A DNA stretch of 64,000 bases from Marchantia polymorpha subsp. ruderalis (GCA_037833965.1 AP031353.1:21950501-22014500), one strand, 5' to 3'; shown: positions 11,521 through 25,433, counted from the first letter of the stretch. The notes: generated from the letters alone by a model not told the origin. Numbers and translations: made by a program.

Positions 11521-14500
11521 AGGCAGATCGAGAACAGATAGAAGCAGTCGGGCTTTTTATCTCACTTGGATAAAATAGGATCTTCTATATTTCGCCTGGG
11601 TGAAAGGCGGAGCCTTGGATTATAAATGGCAAGTGCCAACTCTCCTCTCGCTTTGTCTCCACTTCTTCCGTGAACAACCGAACTACTTCTGAAAAATATT
11701 GAGTTATTGGATATTAAACTTAGCCAAGGTGGTATACGTCCCCAGGTCTAGGAAATAGAAGATATGTGTGCGGGTATATTCTCTTATTATTTTTTATTTC
11801 AGATAAAAATAGGAAGAAGTTTGTTCTAAAACGTGAGTATGGTTCAAATTTCTCATCAGCCGGTGTGCATAGCATGGACTCTCAAGTGTAGGAAAAATCT
11901 TTTGAGTCCTATCCCACATGTCCAAACGCCTTGAGATTATGCAAGGAAGAATCCAATCTCGGGTGGTTGTTGTACTCATGTTTGACGCTGGGATCGGGGT
12001 TCATTCGCTCGATTTCATGTGAGCTGCATAATATCTGAGTCACGATATGATTCATGCAGTAGCTGTACTTTGGCAAGAATGAGTGGGTGTTACGTTGTTT
12101 GTCTGATAGCTTGCAAATATCCAGCGGGAGTGAGTAATGTTGGACTTTGACTCTGGTATATGATGCATACGAAATTTGCTGGTAATTCAGCCTCTACAAA
12201 GGTATGTCACTGTTGATGTCGGGGCTTATAATCGGTGTCTCAAGCTTATAAGACACCGTCATTTTCTTCTTTTCGTAAAAACGCATCACATAATGTTGTT
12301 GGTCTTATGCTCAAGTTATTCTCCTGTACACGAGAAAAAAATCCAAAAGATGAAACAATCATTCCCGACATTTGATGCACTGCAACCTCTGCGTGACTGT
12401 AGAGGCAGTGAAGAAAAGTATTAGAAAGAAAGACCACCCAAATACGCCAACATTTGCTTTAAAGAAATGGAAGCCGAAAGTGAGAGCTATTCTCTAACCT
12501 CACGTTACACTTTTGTCCGTATACACGTTGGTTTCTTCGCTGAAGATGATAGGATGAAAACCACAGACAGTGAGAAGAATTGGGATTAGTGTATAAAATG
12601 ACCATCCTTGGTCTTGGCTTTTCTCCAACGATCACAAGTGCGTAAGTAATAATAATATTGATTGAAGTTTGATGGTAAAACGAGTTGACACGGAAGTAGC
12701 AAATGCGTGTAAGCAATTCTGAGGATAGGTCTTGCAAAACTTAGTAAAACCTTTGTGACGTTTTTTTACTACGCCTTGTACACATCCGTGTCACATCTTA
12801 TAATCCATGTAGTTGACTGTCAGTTTCGGGGATAAGTTTATAACTCTTTGGAATATCAGATGTGCTTATCTAGAAATAAGTGAGAGTATCACAAAGAAGT
12901 GGTACATTTTTTAAGATTTAGTATGAGCTTATGAATTGCAAACTTTTGTATCTATTAATCTTTACATGAGTTTGGTTTCAAGTACTAATGCAGTAATATG
13001 TGAAAAATTCTCGATAAATATATGATTCATGTACAATTATAAAAAAATAAGTATCAAATTGCCATTTGCATGAACTCATTCTTCATAGTTACGTGACATG
13101 CACAGTTGCATAGCAGATTATTTGCAGCAACTTTACGAACATCTACTTTGACACAAATGTTCATCTGGCTAAAGCTTGAAGGATGATTCAATGTATTCCA
13201 TCAATTGACAGAAAACTGAAATATTGGTTATAAATTAGTCCTAAATACATATAAAAGGAGGAGCAACATCCTCAGAAAGTCTTGAAATCGTGGTGCACCC
13301 AGTGTTAGAAAATATAAAAAAATTTCCAGGATAGAACAAGCTTTTATTACAGAATATGAAATTCAATGTGAAAAAATAAATCTCTATATAATTATGAATA
13401 ATTGCATTAAAGCGTGGCATGTATGAAAAGTATCTAAGAATGGATAACCAACCAAGATCGGAATAGGACAAATTGGATCCAAGTCGGACACCGTCTAATA
13501 TATCACCTCATGCTTCATATAGTCTAAGACAGTTATGATAGATAATTATACATCTGTAATTTTTATGTTTTGTTGCAAAGAGGATGACCAAGATAAAATT
13601 AAAAAAATGTCAAGATATATCAAATCATATTAATGATATTAACATGATGTTATGTTATATCCAACTCCAAATTCGATGCAATGATTACCAATTCCTCTTC
13701 CATGTCATCTATCTAGGGCTAATCATCAAGGTAAATTTTCCCTACCATCAAAATTCATAATCAACCATATTGAAAATTCTTGCACATAAAGTCGCATGAC
13801 ATGGGAGTGTAGTACTAATTTTAATCCAATTGACATTACATTTAAGATTTGAAAATATCAAAATTTTAGTTGGATGGTTTAAACTAAGGTATATCCTCAT
13901 TTGTACAAACAAGAGTCAAAATATTATTGTGAGTTATAAAACCAAAAGCTAAGAGCATACTCTTTGCTAGAGGAGTAATGTAGACAAGTTTGAGTGGTAA
14001 GAAGATCACCGGATACACCGAGAAAAAGTTAAGAGCATATTAAATATGATGGTATATCAAGGTTGAAGTCAGGTGTATAATACAATCTAGAGCCAAGGAG
14101 AATAGATAGATAGTTTAGGTCATATCTCCAAGGATAAAACATCTATGTCCCTTCGTAATTTTCAATGTAGAAGGAGTATACCTCACATCATCTTGTATAC
14201 ATCTCAAAGAATAGGCAAATTTGCAAGAAAAATAATGAAGACAATATCAAAGATGTTGAGGATCACCAACTACCCAAGAATGCAATAGATATATTCTACT
14301 CCGTCAATATTAAAACTTACCACTCTACACCAATAAGCAATCACGAGGGTTTCATATCACTCACTCCACGGTAGGATAAAATGAGAATGATTGGTAAATC
14401 ATTTCACATCATTTGATAAAGAGCTCCCATAATCTTCATATCAAAGCCTATCAAGCGCGGTTTGTACGCATGTGAGGGTGTAAAAGTAGAGATACTAGAA

Positions 14501-14900
14501 AATAGTATACTCAACGCCATAGAAGTGATAGATTATCTTTCTAGAGATTTTCATTTTACAATCTCTTCTGATCATTCTCACACGCCATATATATACACGT
14601 TAGAAGAGAAAGTAACATGTCGTAGATAAAGTGCTAGAACCAAACAGCAGTAATAACTATAATGCATAAACCATATGCCCATTTCATACTGCAGTGTAGA
14701 AGCTAGAGATGAAGAGTATTGAGCAATGTAGACCACATATTGCACTTTCTCAACTTAACTCAGAGGCGTGCCGATTTGTGAAGTAATCAAATGTTCGACT
14801 CTAACAGGAGCCAATCATGTTTCCACTCGACACTGCGAGGAATCTGGTATGGAAAAGTTCGCACGCATACCCGTGTTCTTAATTACCGACGGGGTTAGAA
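11520..14900. other. Spacer, strongly AT rich from about 12.7 kb
   Basis: A TATA-like word (ttataaatgg) sits near 11618-11627 with no gene after it. From about 12.75 to 14.7 kb the sequence is AT rich with no frame resembling a protein family. It may be old, decayed repeat. Confidence 0.45.
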
Positions 14901-17900
14901 CAGAAGCCACTACTGCATGCTGTGACCATGCGAAGCTAGATGCGTGATGCATGACACTTGCTGCGTGACGAAGCTCGCCCGATTATCTTACTCGAGGCAA
15001 AGTCAACACGAAACTATTCAGATGAAGAAGACATATGGGGTTCATAAGCAAAACGCTGTTGCCGAGTTTGATCGAAAGCGGTGTTGTCGCCCGCCAGTAC
15101 AAATGCCAATGTGGAAACCGAGCATTCGCCGGCACTGCCCATTCATCCACCTCGAAGTGGCCTTCTTTCCACCTCAAGTGAGTCTTGCGCACTGTACCAG
15201 GCAGGCAGGCAGGCAGGCGGCGAAGATCTGCGAAAGCAGGACTTTTTCAGCGATTTAGACCAGTAGAGCTGTCTCAAATGATCTTTTACGTCGGCATCTT
15301 TGGCGTCACTTTATAGTGACGCCAAGTCTCATGACGAACGGCGCAAGGTTTGTCATGAGAAGTGCATGATGTCTCCTAAAACGGCCTGTCGCAGATCTTC
15401 GATCCCTCTCTATGCAGCTCGCCAAGTCGGGGCTTTCCATTTAAGACCTGCTTTGGGCCTCAAACCCCCGACGAGAGAGTGTCAGAGCCGGGACAGGAAA
15501 CGGAATGCATGACTTGCAATGGAGCTGTTTACGGAAGTTGTTCGAATGCGACCACGGTTTGGAAATAGAAGCTTGCCGAGACAAAGAACATGATTGAACA
15601 TTCTATAAGAAGGCCCCGCTTTGAACAGCGCAGTAGGTTCTGGTCCTGGTGCTTCGAAATCCATCTCTATCCGAGGCCGGAATATGTTCCGTCTTTAGCT
15701 CTTGATTTAGCTTGAGATAAACGAGCAAGTGGACGGATGAGCCCCCTCGCAACACTCGCTTCCGCCGTATTAGAGTTCCCTAACCTGAAAGTTAGGTGAT
15801 GTGCAACCATCCTGACGAACCAGGCCTAATTTGTGCCTGTTCAGCATGGCCTCTGAAAATGGCTGTCATTGAGAACTGTGTTGCAGACGTAACGTCACGA
15901 ACTTTTTTGGCTTGCGTCGTTCTTGTCCCGCAACCCGTGGACCGACCACCTGGAACACCTCTGGAGTCTGGACTGCGTACACTCTAACCATCGTCGTGTT
16001 TCCGATCGGTTCAAGCCAACCTGCCGATTACGTTACACTGGCGACACTCAAAGAAGTAGTCATGCCCGGTGTTTTATCGTGTTACTACTGGCAGTTATCA
16101 GAAGCACGTAGATGCGCACTTCTCCACATTGGTGGGCATCTCGTGAAAATAGTCCTCGAGGGAAATTGTAAGAATGTAGATTATAGATACAAGAGTTGCA
16201 AAGTGCGAAAGAGAGAGAGAGAGAGAAGAAATGTCCAAAAAAAAAGTTTGATTCCTCCAAGCATAAAGGCCGAGTACCTAACCGAGAATCGCTTACCGAC
16301 TTCAACTCTTGTATCTACTCGGAGAAGGAAGGGATAAATAAGAGATACCGAGGTGACATGTACAAAAGGCCAAGAATGCGCGAGCAGATTATGCAGGCAA
16401 AAGGCCAAGGCATCGAAAGAGATCACACAGAGAAAAAGGATGGTGAAAAAAGGGTTCTGCCGCAGAAATGCACACGAGGCAACCCTAGAGGGAAATCGCT
16501 TCTTTAGGATGGCTTCGAGATAAAATGCCCTTGACAACCTAGGATCTTAAGATGCTCAAGATGCCTGGGAGTGGTCAGCCGTCAACGCGAACGCCATCTC
16601 TATCTATACCTTCGGTAAATTCATGGTAGGAGATGACGATGATAATGGGCAGCATATTTTCGAAAAGACACTCGTGTGTAGAAGCGAGAAGAAGAAATGT
16701 CTCGACTTATTGATCTAGGACTTAGCTCCAGCTTCCAAGAATTGTTTATTGGCATGAACAAGAGTTCAAGGTCGTGGATCCAGGACTCTGCGTTAATGGT
16801 AATAATATCTGGCAATCTTCCTTGGCAGGATTCTTGAACTGTGGCCGAAACCCCCGCGCAACAATAATTCTGATTTGGAGCTACGACTGAATATCGTGAA
16901 GCATTTTACACCCTCAAGTCTCGGGGCCGTACCACTTCCGTACTCAGCATCTGTCGTGACTTTCGTATGCACGTTACGCCAGGAATCAGTCAAAATCTGA
17001 CGAATTCTTACTACGACATAGCCATATGTATGAGTAGGGTCTACTGTGTTCACAGGTGTAAAGCACATTTTTAACCACAGCAGTCTGCATCAGATTCGTG
17101 ATGTGGTACTCTTAGGAATTCCGGCAATCGGATCTTGGTTCTGCTTCTTGTCTTGTATGGAAGAGAGTTTTACCAGAGATTATTACTTCTTGTCCTTAAG
17201 ACTCCGTCTCTTGCAAGCAGCGCCGATTTGAAAGTCTACATTCATGGTGAACTTTTTATGGAATGGGAGTCCGGAAACGCCTCACGAATCTCCACAGAGA
17301 TAGGCTCTAATTGGTTCACGAAGATGCACAGTTCGACTTCTAGCATCTACCAGTTTGACTGACGTGAAACCAGACCTTAAGCAGGGTAGGCTCTAAAAAG
17401 TTTTCACAGAAGTGGCTAAAAAAAATTCCTCCTCCATGTGAAGTTATCGAGGCTCTTTGGGTTGGTATTTAAGCTCTCAGTGTGAAGTCAGTGGAATATA
17501 CGAGGCGAGGTGAGGTGGAAGGGGAAAGGAAAGGGCGGATGAGGATCAAAGTGTAGAAACGAAGGGCCACGAAAGAACATCCAACACGAGGCACGGCCCT
17601 CCAGGTACAGTAGACGGGACAACGACAAACTGACCTCACCACGAAACGTTAGATTTACACTTTTTCATGTGGGTTCATCCTATAGGGAAGTCCAACTCAT
17701 CCACCATATGGAATCGATGAATAAGCTCCATGTCATTTGCTTGTGACAGTATGATCTTCCATCTTATGTGACGTGACGAGACTTGCACGATATTACTCAT
17801 CATGGCGAAGTCACAGGTGGTAGACATTCATTCAATTTCTACCAGTCGGCATGAGTCTGCAATTTGCTTCCTCTCAGCATCTCGTGACACAAACTAGAAA

Positions 17901-18950
17901 AAACATGCTACCTATTAATACTATTTGATCATCTGAGATGACAATGCAAAGAAATAAATCTAGATAAAACGTGCTAACATTTGATTCTATCTGATCATAT
18001 GAGATGACAGTGCAAACAACCAAATCCATTCATTTCTTTATTCAAGTGATCCCTTTTGGCAATTGATAGTTAAGACATAGCTTTGAAGTTTGTAAAGCAC
18101 AACAAATTCAGCGCATAGCAATTAGAAAATAGAAAGGCGTAGTGGGACGATATCCGAGCATACATGCTGATGTTAGATGTGGGATGTACCAAAAGAAAAA
18201 ACTTGGAAAACTTGATTCTTAAATTACATAAGTAAAATATGGATGGATATTGCGATCAATAAGTTGACAACTCCACTGTACAATCTCTTTTTGAAATTTT
18301 TATAAAGACATGAAATTGGATGTAACTGGATGATTGTTGTACCAAAGGGCTTTGTTTCGTTGGACTTGTTTTTGCCCAAGTCTTAAATCTGATACTACAA
18401 GTGGATCTTTATGTTTATGTTGCGGATCGCCCGTCGAAAAATTCTTAATGCTTCCAAAGATCGTTGAGATAAGTCGTTAAGATCGCTAAGTTTTCATGTC
18501 CTTATAAGACTCACAAAGAGAATTAGTAGAGTGCAGTCGTCAACTTGTTGATAACATGGCTTCAACTCATGGTCATATGCGGACAAAGTGTACTCAACAC
18601 CATGCAAGAGCCCACTGCCGGTGACTGAACGTCGAAGAAATAAAACAATCTTCAAAAGAAAGCAAGAGTGCCCAGCCCTTATTCTGCAAACCTCTAAGTT
18701 TCCCATGGAAGTCATTTCATGTTTCGCCGTAAACATGCAAAGACTATCACTAAGTCTCCAGATGTTATAACACATCACAGATTGTGCGACGAACGTAGTT
18801 GACGAGCTCAGTTTGTTTAGCTCATTCATAGTTTTGGCATGCTTCTTCATAAGTCACATTCTCCAGGGAGAGAAACGGGCTTGAAAAATATCCCATTTTT
18901 GTCCCGGAGATGGTGGATTACGCAGCTCAAACCTGTCCGAATTATTATTT
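14900..18950. other. Spacer
   Basis: Short open frames on both strands overlap one another and resemble nothing. A GGCA microsatellite is at about 15201-15219, a perfect hairpin at 15300-15325 and a GA run near 16208-16225. Confidence 0.45.
15300..15325. repeat. Perfect 11-bp hairpin, 4-nt loop
   Basis: TTGGCGTCACT, loop TTAT, then AGTGACGCCAA. It lies in spacer with no associated gene. Confidence 0.8.
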
Positions 18951-18969
18951 AGCTCTTAAAGCAACGAAC

Positions 18970-20400
18970 TCAGTAAGTGGCCTACTGCAGGGGCCGCAAG
19001 AGCATCTTTCTTGTGGAGTTGACCGAGAGACTGTCCAGAAAGTGGACGAGGAGGAGTTCATTCAGAAGTCGTAGACGCCTGAGGACAAAAGTGACGATCC
19101 CTCCCGTCGGATGCACCCGCAGGCCCTCTGCTGGTCTGGACACCGGCGGATTGATTGCGCAACGAGATCCACCAGAGATTCAATCCGGTCCTCTTCGTGA
19201 GGCCGAGTCAGGTCCTCGTCCTCGTCCTCGTCCTCGCCCTGGTCGCGATCGGAGGGCGAAAGCGGCACCGAAGTGTTCCCCAGCACAATCTCGGCTGCGG
19301 CGATCGATCGACCGACCGGGGGCCCTGCTCCGTGACACTTGTGTCGCCCTGAGGCCGCCAGGTCAGCATCCGCCACAGGTCTCCGAATCGAGCAGCGCCC
19401 CTGCGCTCCTCGCAGCCAACAGCGCCAAAGCCGGGGCTCAGTTGCTGTTGGCACCCGAGGAATCCCCCCCCCCCCCCACCCGCGAACGCTGCTAATCTCC
19501 CCCCGAGCCGAGGATGCGGCTGGGCAAAATTCCCCGCGGAGGCTTTATAATATCCACCCTAACTTAACGGTACGACATGCCCCCCACTTCCTCCTAACGA
19601 AGTCGACGAGAAAAGAGAGGGAAAGGCGGCCACCGTGACCATGCGGGGTCCAGATTCTACGCGGTCGATTCTCGTGCGAACCACGGCGCGGGCAGCGCAG
19701 GGAGGCAGTGGTCACATACGAAGGAGGGAGGCAGCGGGCGGGCCCATGGAGGGCTGTGCCCACCGCAACTGTGCAGGGTCCAGATTCGACGCGGTTGATT
19801 CGCGGGCGAACCACGGTCCGGACGCCGGTGGCGCAGAGAACGTTCTGGAGCGGGTGGAGAGGCCGGTGTGGAAGATCGGACGGCGGGCGGCGAGGCGGGG
19901 CCACCAGCAGGGATCGGGCGGCGGCGATGGCAGCCCTGATGGCGAAGAGCAGAGCAGCGTTCACACGAGAGCGGGTTCGGGGAGGTTTGGGAGCTGGCTC
20001 GGGGGCCCAACTTCTTTGCCATATTTGGGCGGAGGGAACCTCCCGAGCCCCGAAAGGGGTAAGGGGCGGGGGTCCAGGGTGTCACCAAATCTTTCGGCCC
20101 GCGGGCGGATTACAGCGGGACCGGGACCGGGACGCGGGCCGCAGAGGGCTTTTGGTGAGGGGCGAGAGAATGTCTGAGGGCCTAATCAGCAGGACGCAGA
20201 AGGAGAGCCCGAGACCAACTTCTTTGCCAGAATTGGGGTCGGGTTTAGCTGCGAGGAATCGCGAGTGGAGGCAATAGCGCATCTGCGTGATCTCGCAGCG
20301 AGAAAATGTCACAGCAACATGTACAGACAGCGGGGGCGAGCTAAAGATAGAGATTCTTCCATCTATCTGCCATGAGAAACAGAGCAGTCGACTGTGAGCC
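18970..20400 (+). promoter_or_regulatory. GC-rich upstream region of the PEPCK gene
   Basis: A GC-rich region lies directly upstream of the TATA box. It contains a CCTCGT run near 19208-19240, a run of about 14 C near 19465-19478 and a tandem pair: gtccagatt[c/t][g/t]acgcggt with matching flanks at about 19640-19683 and 19776-19819, about 136 bp apart. The word caacttctttgcca occurs twice (near 20009 and 20217). No known response element is assigned. The frames open here conflict in phase and are treated as non-coding. Confidence 0.45.
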
Positions 20401-20407
20401 GAGCACG

Positions 20408-20414
20408 TATAAAA
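20408..20414 (+). promoter_or_regulatory. TATA box of the PEPCK gene
   Basis: tataaaa in the context cgtataaaattgcag. A start about 30 bp downstream would give a 5' UTR of roughly 145 nt and would exclude the ATG at 20422 from the transcript. Confidence 0.65.
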
Positions 20415-20502
20415 TTGCAGGATGCGCAAGTTCAGTCAATCCATTCCAGTGCAGTTGTGTATTGTGAGTGTTGGTGGTCAGTCGGCGGTGGTGCTGCTGT
20501 GC

Positions 20503-20589
20503 ATGCTCGAGCAGAAGCAGAATCGGGGCGGATCAGCTGGCTCCAATTCTCGGAGGGCTGTCAATTGCAGTGGTGGATCGTCGTCATGA
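20503..20589 (+). CDS. Upstream ORF of PEPCK, 28 codons, overlapping the main start
   Basis: The ATG at 20503 opens a frame ([20 protein letters not shown]...) that ends with TGA at 20587-20589. The stop and the PEPCK start share the tetranucleotide ATGA (20586-20589). This geometry is seen directly. That it represses or couples translation of the main ORF is inference from the known behaviour of start-overlapping uORFs. The peptide is rich in Ser, Gly and Arg and has no recognised relative. Confidence 0.5.
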   Translation: MLEQKQNRGGSAGSNSRRAVNCSGGSSS

Positions 20590-22586
20590 GTTCCGACGGT
20601 GTCTCGAACGGCCTGCCTGGCTTGAATGGCCTGAGCAGAATTGCCACCAGCGCCAATGGAGCCGGGAAATCGCACCGCGAGGTGTGCGCCGATGACAGTG
20701 TGCCCACCGTGCAGGCGCAGAACGTCGAGGAGCTGCACTCGCGGCAGATGAAGAAGTCGGCGCCCTCGACGCCCCGCGCAGGGCTCACCCCGAAGGCCGG
20801 ATCGACCCCGAAGTCGGACGACGACCGCCAGCGCGAGCAGCTCGAGTCGATCAGTACCTCGCTCGCCTCGCTCACTCGCGAGAGCGGGCCGCAGGTGGTG
20901 CGCGGCGACCCCACGCGCAACAAGGCCACGAAGCAGGAGCCCGTCAAGGGCAAGGCGGCGAACGAGCCCTCGGCGCGAGTCAGCGACATCACCGACTCTG
21001 CGCTGAAATTCACGCACGTCCTCTACAATCTGTCCCCGGCCGAGCTGTACGAGCAGGCGCTGAAATCCGAGAAGGGATCGTACATCACGTCCACCGGCGC
21101 ATTGGCCACCCTGTCGGGCGCCAAGACCGGGCGATCCCCCAAGGACAAGCGCGTGGTCCTGGAGGAGAGCTCGCAGGATGATCTGTGGTGGGGCAAGGGC
21201 TCGCCCAACATCGAGATGGACAGCGAGACCTTCCTCATCAACCGCGAGCGCGCCGTGGACTACCTGAACTCGCTCGAGAAGGTGTTCGTGAACGACCAAT
21301 TTCTGAACTGGGACCCGGAGAACAGGATCAAGGTGCGGATCATCTCGGCCCGCGCGTACCACTCGCTGTTCATGTACAACATGTGCATCCGGCCCACGCC
21401 CGAGGAGCTCGAGGACTTCGGCACGCCGGACTTCACCATCTACAACGCGGGCCAATTTCCCTGCAACCGCAGAACGCACTACATGAGCTCGTCCACGAGC
21501 GTGGACGTGAACCTGAAGCGCCGCGAGATGGTGATCCTGGGCACGCAGTACGCGGGCGAGATGAAGAAGGGGCTGTTCAGTCTGATGCACTACCTGATGC
21601 CCAAGCGCGGCATTCTGTCGCTGCACTCGGGCTGCAACATGGGCAAGCAGGGCGACGTCGCATTGTTCTTCGGGCTGTCGGGCACGGGCAAGACGACGCT
21701 GTCCACGGACCACAATCGGTACCTGATCGGCGACGACGAGCACTGCTGGTCCGACAACGGCGTGTCGAACATCGAGGGCGGCTGCTACGCCAAGTGCATC
21801 GACCTGTCGCAGAAGGGCGAGCCCGACATTTGGAACGCCATCAAGTTCGGCACCGTGGTGGAGAATGTGGTGTTCGACGAGCACACGCGCGAGGTGGACT
21901 ACGCCGACAAGTCGGTGACGGAGAACACGCGCGCCGCGTACCCGATCGAATTCATCCCCAACGCGAAGATCCCCTGCGTCGGGCCGCACCCCAAGAACAT
22001 CATTCTGCTCGCCTGCGACGCCTTCGGCGTTCTGCCGCCCGTCAGCAAGCTCACTCTGGCGCAAACCATGTACCACTTCATCAGTGGCTACACTGCAGTG
22101 GTCGCCGGCACCGAGGACGGCGTCAAGGAGCCCACCGCCACCTTCTCGGCTTGCTACGGCGCGGCCTTCATCATGATGCACCCGACCAAGTACGCGTCCA
22201 TGCTCGCCGAGAAGATGCAGAAGCACGGCGCCACGGCCTGGTTGGTTAACACCGGCTGGTCCGGAGGTGGTTATGGAGTGGGCTCTCGCATGCGCCTCGC
22301 TTACACCCGCAGTATTATTGACGCCATTCACGACGGCTCCCTGCTCGACGCCGAGTACGTCGACACGCCCATCTTCAACCTTCACGTGCCCAAGGCCGTG
22401 GCCGGCGTGCCCACGGAGATTTTGCAGCCCCAGAACAGCTGGAAGGACAAGGATGCCTACAACGCCAGCCTGAAGAAGCTCGCCGGCCTCTTCCAGAAGA
22501 ACTTCAAGAACTTCAGCGACTACGAAGTGGGCGGCGACTCCAACCTCACTCACGAAATCCTGGCTGCCGGCCCCATTATTGAGTAA
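20586..22586 (+). CDS. PCK: Phosphoenolpyruvate carboxykinase (ATP), EC 4.1.1.49
   Basis: A 666-residue cytosolic enzyme that converts oxaloacetate and ATP to phosphoenolpyruvate, ADP and CO2 in gluconeogenesis. The ATG at 20586 is chosen because it opens a plant-type N-terminal extension (about residues 1-115) containing KKSAPSTP and [13 protein letters not shown]; the open frame extends further upstream only from a GTG. Seen motifs: GRSPKDKR (182-189, substrate binding), GLSGTGKT (363-370, Walker A), IGDDEHCW (381-388, metal and nucleotide site), [10 protein letters not shown] (555-564), and a complete C-terminus. The length matches plant enzymes (about 620-670). The TP and SP sites in the extension could be phosphorylated, as known for plant PEPCK. 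There is no intron and third positions are very GC rich. The upstream TATA box and uORF are listed separately. Confidence 0.97.
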   Translation: MSSDGVSNGLPGLNGLSRIATSANGAGKSHREVCADDSVPTVQAQNVEELHSRQMKKSAPSTPRAGLTPKAGSTPKSDDDRQREQLESISTSLASLTRESGPQVVRGDPTRNKATKQEPVKGKAANEPSARVSDITDSALKFTHVLYNLSPAELYEQALKSEKGSYITSTGALATLSGAKTGRSPKDKRVVLEESSQDDLWWGKGSPNIEMDSETFLINRERAVDYLNSLEKVFVNDQFLNWDPENRIKVRIISARAYHSLFMYNMCIRPTPEELEDFGTPDFTIYNAGQFPCNRRTHYMSSSTSVDVNLKRREMVILGTQYAGEMKKGLFSLMHYLMPKRGILSLHSGCNMGKQGDVALFFGLSGTGKTTLSTDHNRYLIGDDEHCWSDNGVSNIEGGCYAKCIDLSQKGEPDIWNAIKFGTVVENVVFDEHTREVDYADKSVTENTRAAYPIEFIPNAKIPCVGPHPKNIILLACDAFGVLPPVSKLTLAQTMYHFISGYTAVVAGTEDGVKEPTATFSACYGAAFIMMHPTKYASMLAEKMQKHGATAWLVNTGWSGGGYGVGSRMRLAYTRSIIDAIHDGSLLDAEYVDTPIFNLHVPKAVAGVPTEILQPQNSWKDKDAYNASLKKLAGLFQKNFKNFSDYEVGGDSNLTHEILAAGPIIE

Positions 22587-23526
22587 ATAACCTCGACTTG
22601 TGCATATAGAGTTTGGTGGTGGTTTCATAAGGAATGCAGCAGCAAAGAGCTGCCTCTCCAGTTCTATCTAGATATGATACAGACGGCTGATTTTGGGTTC
22701 GGTTCTTCAAGTTGGACACCTTTTTTGCACTCTGGCTCCCGGTTCTGTAGTTTTGGCAGCATACGAACGTCGTAGGCCTACTTTACAGTGGACAAACGTA
22801 TATACATGTACATGTGAGAAAACGCGCACCTCCGGACCTCGACCTGAATTCGGCTCGGTCTCCGGTGGTAAATTTTTTGCTATATCAAGATATTCTTCTC
22901 GAGTGTTCAAAAAATCGAGCCTACTTCTCAGATTGAATGTTGGATCCCATGTTTTGAGCCTGGACTCAAAGAAGGGCAGTGCTCTGTTCGTCTTGTTGCG
23001 CGTAACCTCGTGTCTCATGTCTGTCATCAGCGTTCTGCTGCTTTGCATGCATGGAGAGCGTTTCATGACTTTGTGATGCAGACGCTACAGGCCTAGAGAA
23101 TTTTAAATTCGACAAACTTTATGTTCTTTGATCCTCTGGATGTAGATTTGGATTTATTAGGTGCACGTGTAGTTTCGTTTCCTCTCATACATCTTCACGT
23201 CCTCTGTCTCTGGGGAAGGGTACTGACGATACCGCAGAGTGCTATATTCGGGGTATCTGATTGTTCGCATACTGTGTCCAGATTTGCAGCGTCAAGCATG
23301 GGCAAATAGCAGCAGCAGCAGCCAAATGGACACAGAGGAGGATTGCTCTAACTTAGTTGATCATGACCTGAGAGAAGAAAGTGACGGCTGAATACGAAAT
23401 CATGCGAATCGTTTACTAGTCTGAAAGATTTCTCGCAGTCGTTGTCCCTTGGGTCCAATCTTTGATAGAAAAATTCTCCATAACATGTTCCTTGAGGGGA
23501 GAAGTGAATGGGACATATGTAGCTGT

Positions 23527-23558
23527 GCAACTACTGAAACTGAGGTTTCAGTAGTTGC
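23527..23558. repeat. Perfect 14-bp hairpin, 4-nt loop
   Basis: GCAACTACTGAAAC, loop TGAG, then GTTTCAGTAGTTGC. Intergenic. Confidence 0.85.
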
Positions 23559-23651
23559 GCTCTGTTGATGGAACCTGAGAGTTATTTCCAGGGTGAGCAG
23601 TGCGTCGATGTGAGAACACGATCAAGTATGAACTTGATGAAAGCTTAAGGG

Positions 23652-23793
23652 GGAAATCGAATCTCAGAGCGGCGTTATTCACACAAAGAACGGCAGAATG
23701 ACGTCCTGAAACTTGAGCTACTGGGAAATCGAATCTTAGAGCTGCGGTATTCACATAAAGAACGGCAGAATGACGTGCTGAAACTTCAGCTAC
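23652..23793. repeat. 71-bp tandem duplication
   Basis: Units begin gggaaatcgaatct at 23652 and 23723 and share caaagaacggcagaatgacg-type sequence with scattered substitutions. No coding meaning is evident. Confidence 0.8.
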
Positions 23794-24255
23794 TCCTGGA
23801 AAAGTGGAGGACATAACACCAACTCTCGCTGGCAAATGTTATGCGGAGGACAGCGTGTTCTTGAGCATCAAAAAATATCTCATCACGCTTGTTTCATGAG
23901 TTTCTCCGAACTCTGAACTGACGAGAAAATCCTAATCACGTTCTGGCCTAGCGATTAGAGCAGCTCAATCCCAGAAATTTTATTTATGAAGCGTTTGTCA
24001 ATTTTGCCTAATTGTTCTTAGGACAGTGTTGTTCAAACTGTAAGTTGCCTTGAGCAGACTAATTTCCGCAGCAATTCTACTTTGCCTCGTCAATACAGCT
24101 GAGTCTCTGCTCCCTCACGGTCAAATTGGAGCCTCATCGCACACACCGTGCTCTTATTTCGCAGTGGAGTCAAATATAGAGCCTTCGTACGAGTTTATCA
24201 GCTGATTGGAGCTCATTGTTGTGTGCGACTTTCCCGACTTCCCTCGAGATTCACT

Positions 24256-24280
24256 AATTCGGCCAGAAGCTGGCCGAATT
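24256..24280. repeat. Perfect 11-bp hairpin, 3-nt loop
   Basis: AATTCGGCCAG, loop AAG, then CTGGCCGAATT. Intergenic. Confidence 0.85.
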
Positions 24281-25361
24281 ACGCGAAGGGTTGAAACTGT
24301 CGCCTTCGTGTCTAATCTGTGAGCATCGTCTGCTTGTGTACACATTCTTAGAAGCTATGCAACTTGTGGACGTAGCCAGCAGACAGATCTGAGTTGATTC
24401 CGGATAAAGGCAGTCAAAGGCAGTTTGCAGACTAGAGTAAAAAATCTGAGTGTGCTAGATGTCTTTTACCTTGTCTGTCAAAATGATCTCCCATCGCAGG
24501 ACCAGCTTCCGACAACTCACTGCCATAGACATCTATATACATGATGTCCTGCGTTGTGCATCTGGAACCACCAGTGCAGTCGTTTCAAGGGTTGACCACA
24601 GGGAGATCTGTTCAGCACAATCGTGAAATTTGATTCAGACTGTATACAGATCATAGAAGGCAGTTATAAGGCGATTTCGAGCATCACGTACTCAATGAGC
24701 TAGATATGAAATTCAGTGTTATTTCAGTCTATTATTGACAGATTTTAGCCAGACTCTTGTAGGTTTAGCTGAAACCTGGTGAAAGGTGAATTATGGTCGA
24801 CGCTGATTTGGTTCATGCGTATTTCATTGTCATTTCAGATTCCTGCATAAAGACTGTCGATAGTTCATAGAGGAAGGCCATGATCGGAAAGCAACGATTA
24901 TACAGAAACAGACCTTGAGATTCAATGACAAAGATCATTCTGTCTTTAGCTTATATTTTGCACAGCAAAAAACTATCCAGCTGAGGTGAGGTACCCAAAA
25001 GTGTCAATGTCAGAGCAGCTTTAATAAAATCGTAGGCTGACTTCCACGTCTTTTTTGGGTCTGAGCGTTGAATTGGAGAAAGGCAAAGGAGCTTCACAAA
25101 CTCGAACCTGGCGCACAGATGTGAACTGTGGGACTCGGACTGCTCGTCATGGACTCAAATCCTTGGTGCTCAACACCAGAGCTATCTGACGCACCATGGT
25201 ATTGCCATTGGGTGACCTCAGCACACACCTTGCTGAGTGATTTCAATCCAAAGCCGCACTCCAAAGACTTCCCATGTCCAAGCCGCTACCCCGCCTCTGA
25301 AGGTTTCAAGCAGACGGAATTGATTAAAACTTCAACACAAGGTTAGAAGCTTGACTCTGAT

Positions 25362-25433
25362 TATCAGAGCGAGGTTTCGATCCTCGGACCTGTGGGTTAT
25401 GGGCCCACCACGCTTCCGCTGCGCCACTCTGAT
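25362..25433 (-). tRNA. Initiator tRNA-Met (CAT)
   Basis: A 72-nt cloverleaf on the minus strand: acceptor ATCAGAG pairs with CTCTGAT, D-arm GCGC...GCGT, anticodon arm GTGGG-CCCATAA-CCCAC with anticodon CAT, T-arm CGAGG-ATCGAAA-CCTCG, discriminator A. The A1:T72 pair, the three G:C pairs below the anticodon loop and the ATCGAAA T-loop are initiator hallmarks. No intron. The region upstream of the gene is AT rich, as usual for plant tRNA genes, and a T4 run lies about 35 nt downstream as a likely Pol III terminator. Its 3' end is the primer type expected for the Copia element at 50.4-52.7 kb. Confidence 0.95.

Larger units (their letters stand above)
22587..25361. other. Spacer downstream of PEPCK
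   Basis: The PEPCK 3' UTR presumably occupies the first few hundred bases; no clear polyadenylation signal is pinned down. Two hairpins and a two-copy tandem repeat are listed separately. No gene is recognised. Confidence 0.45.
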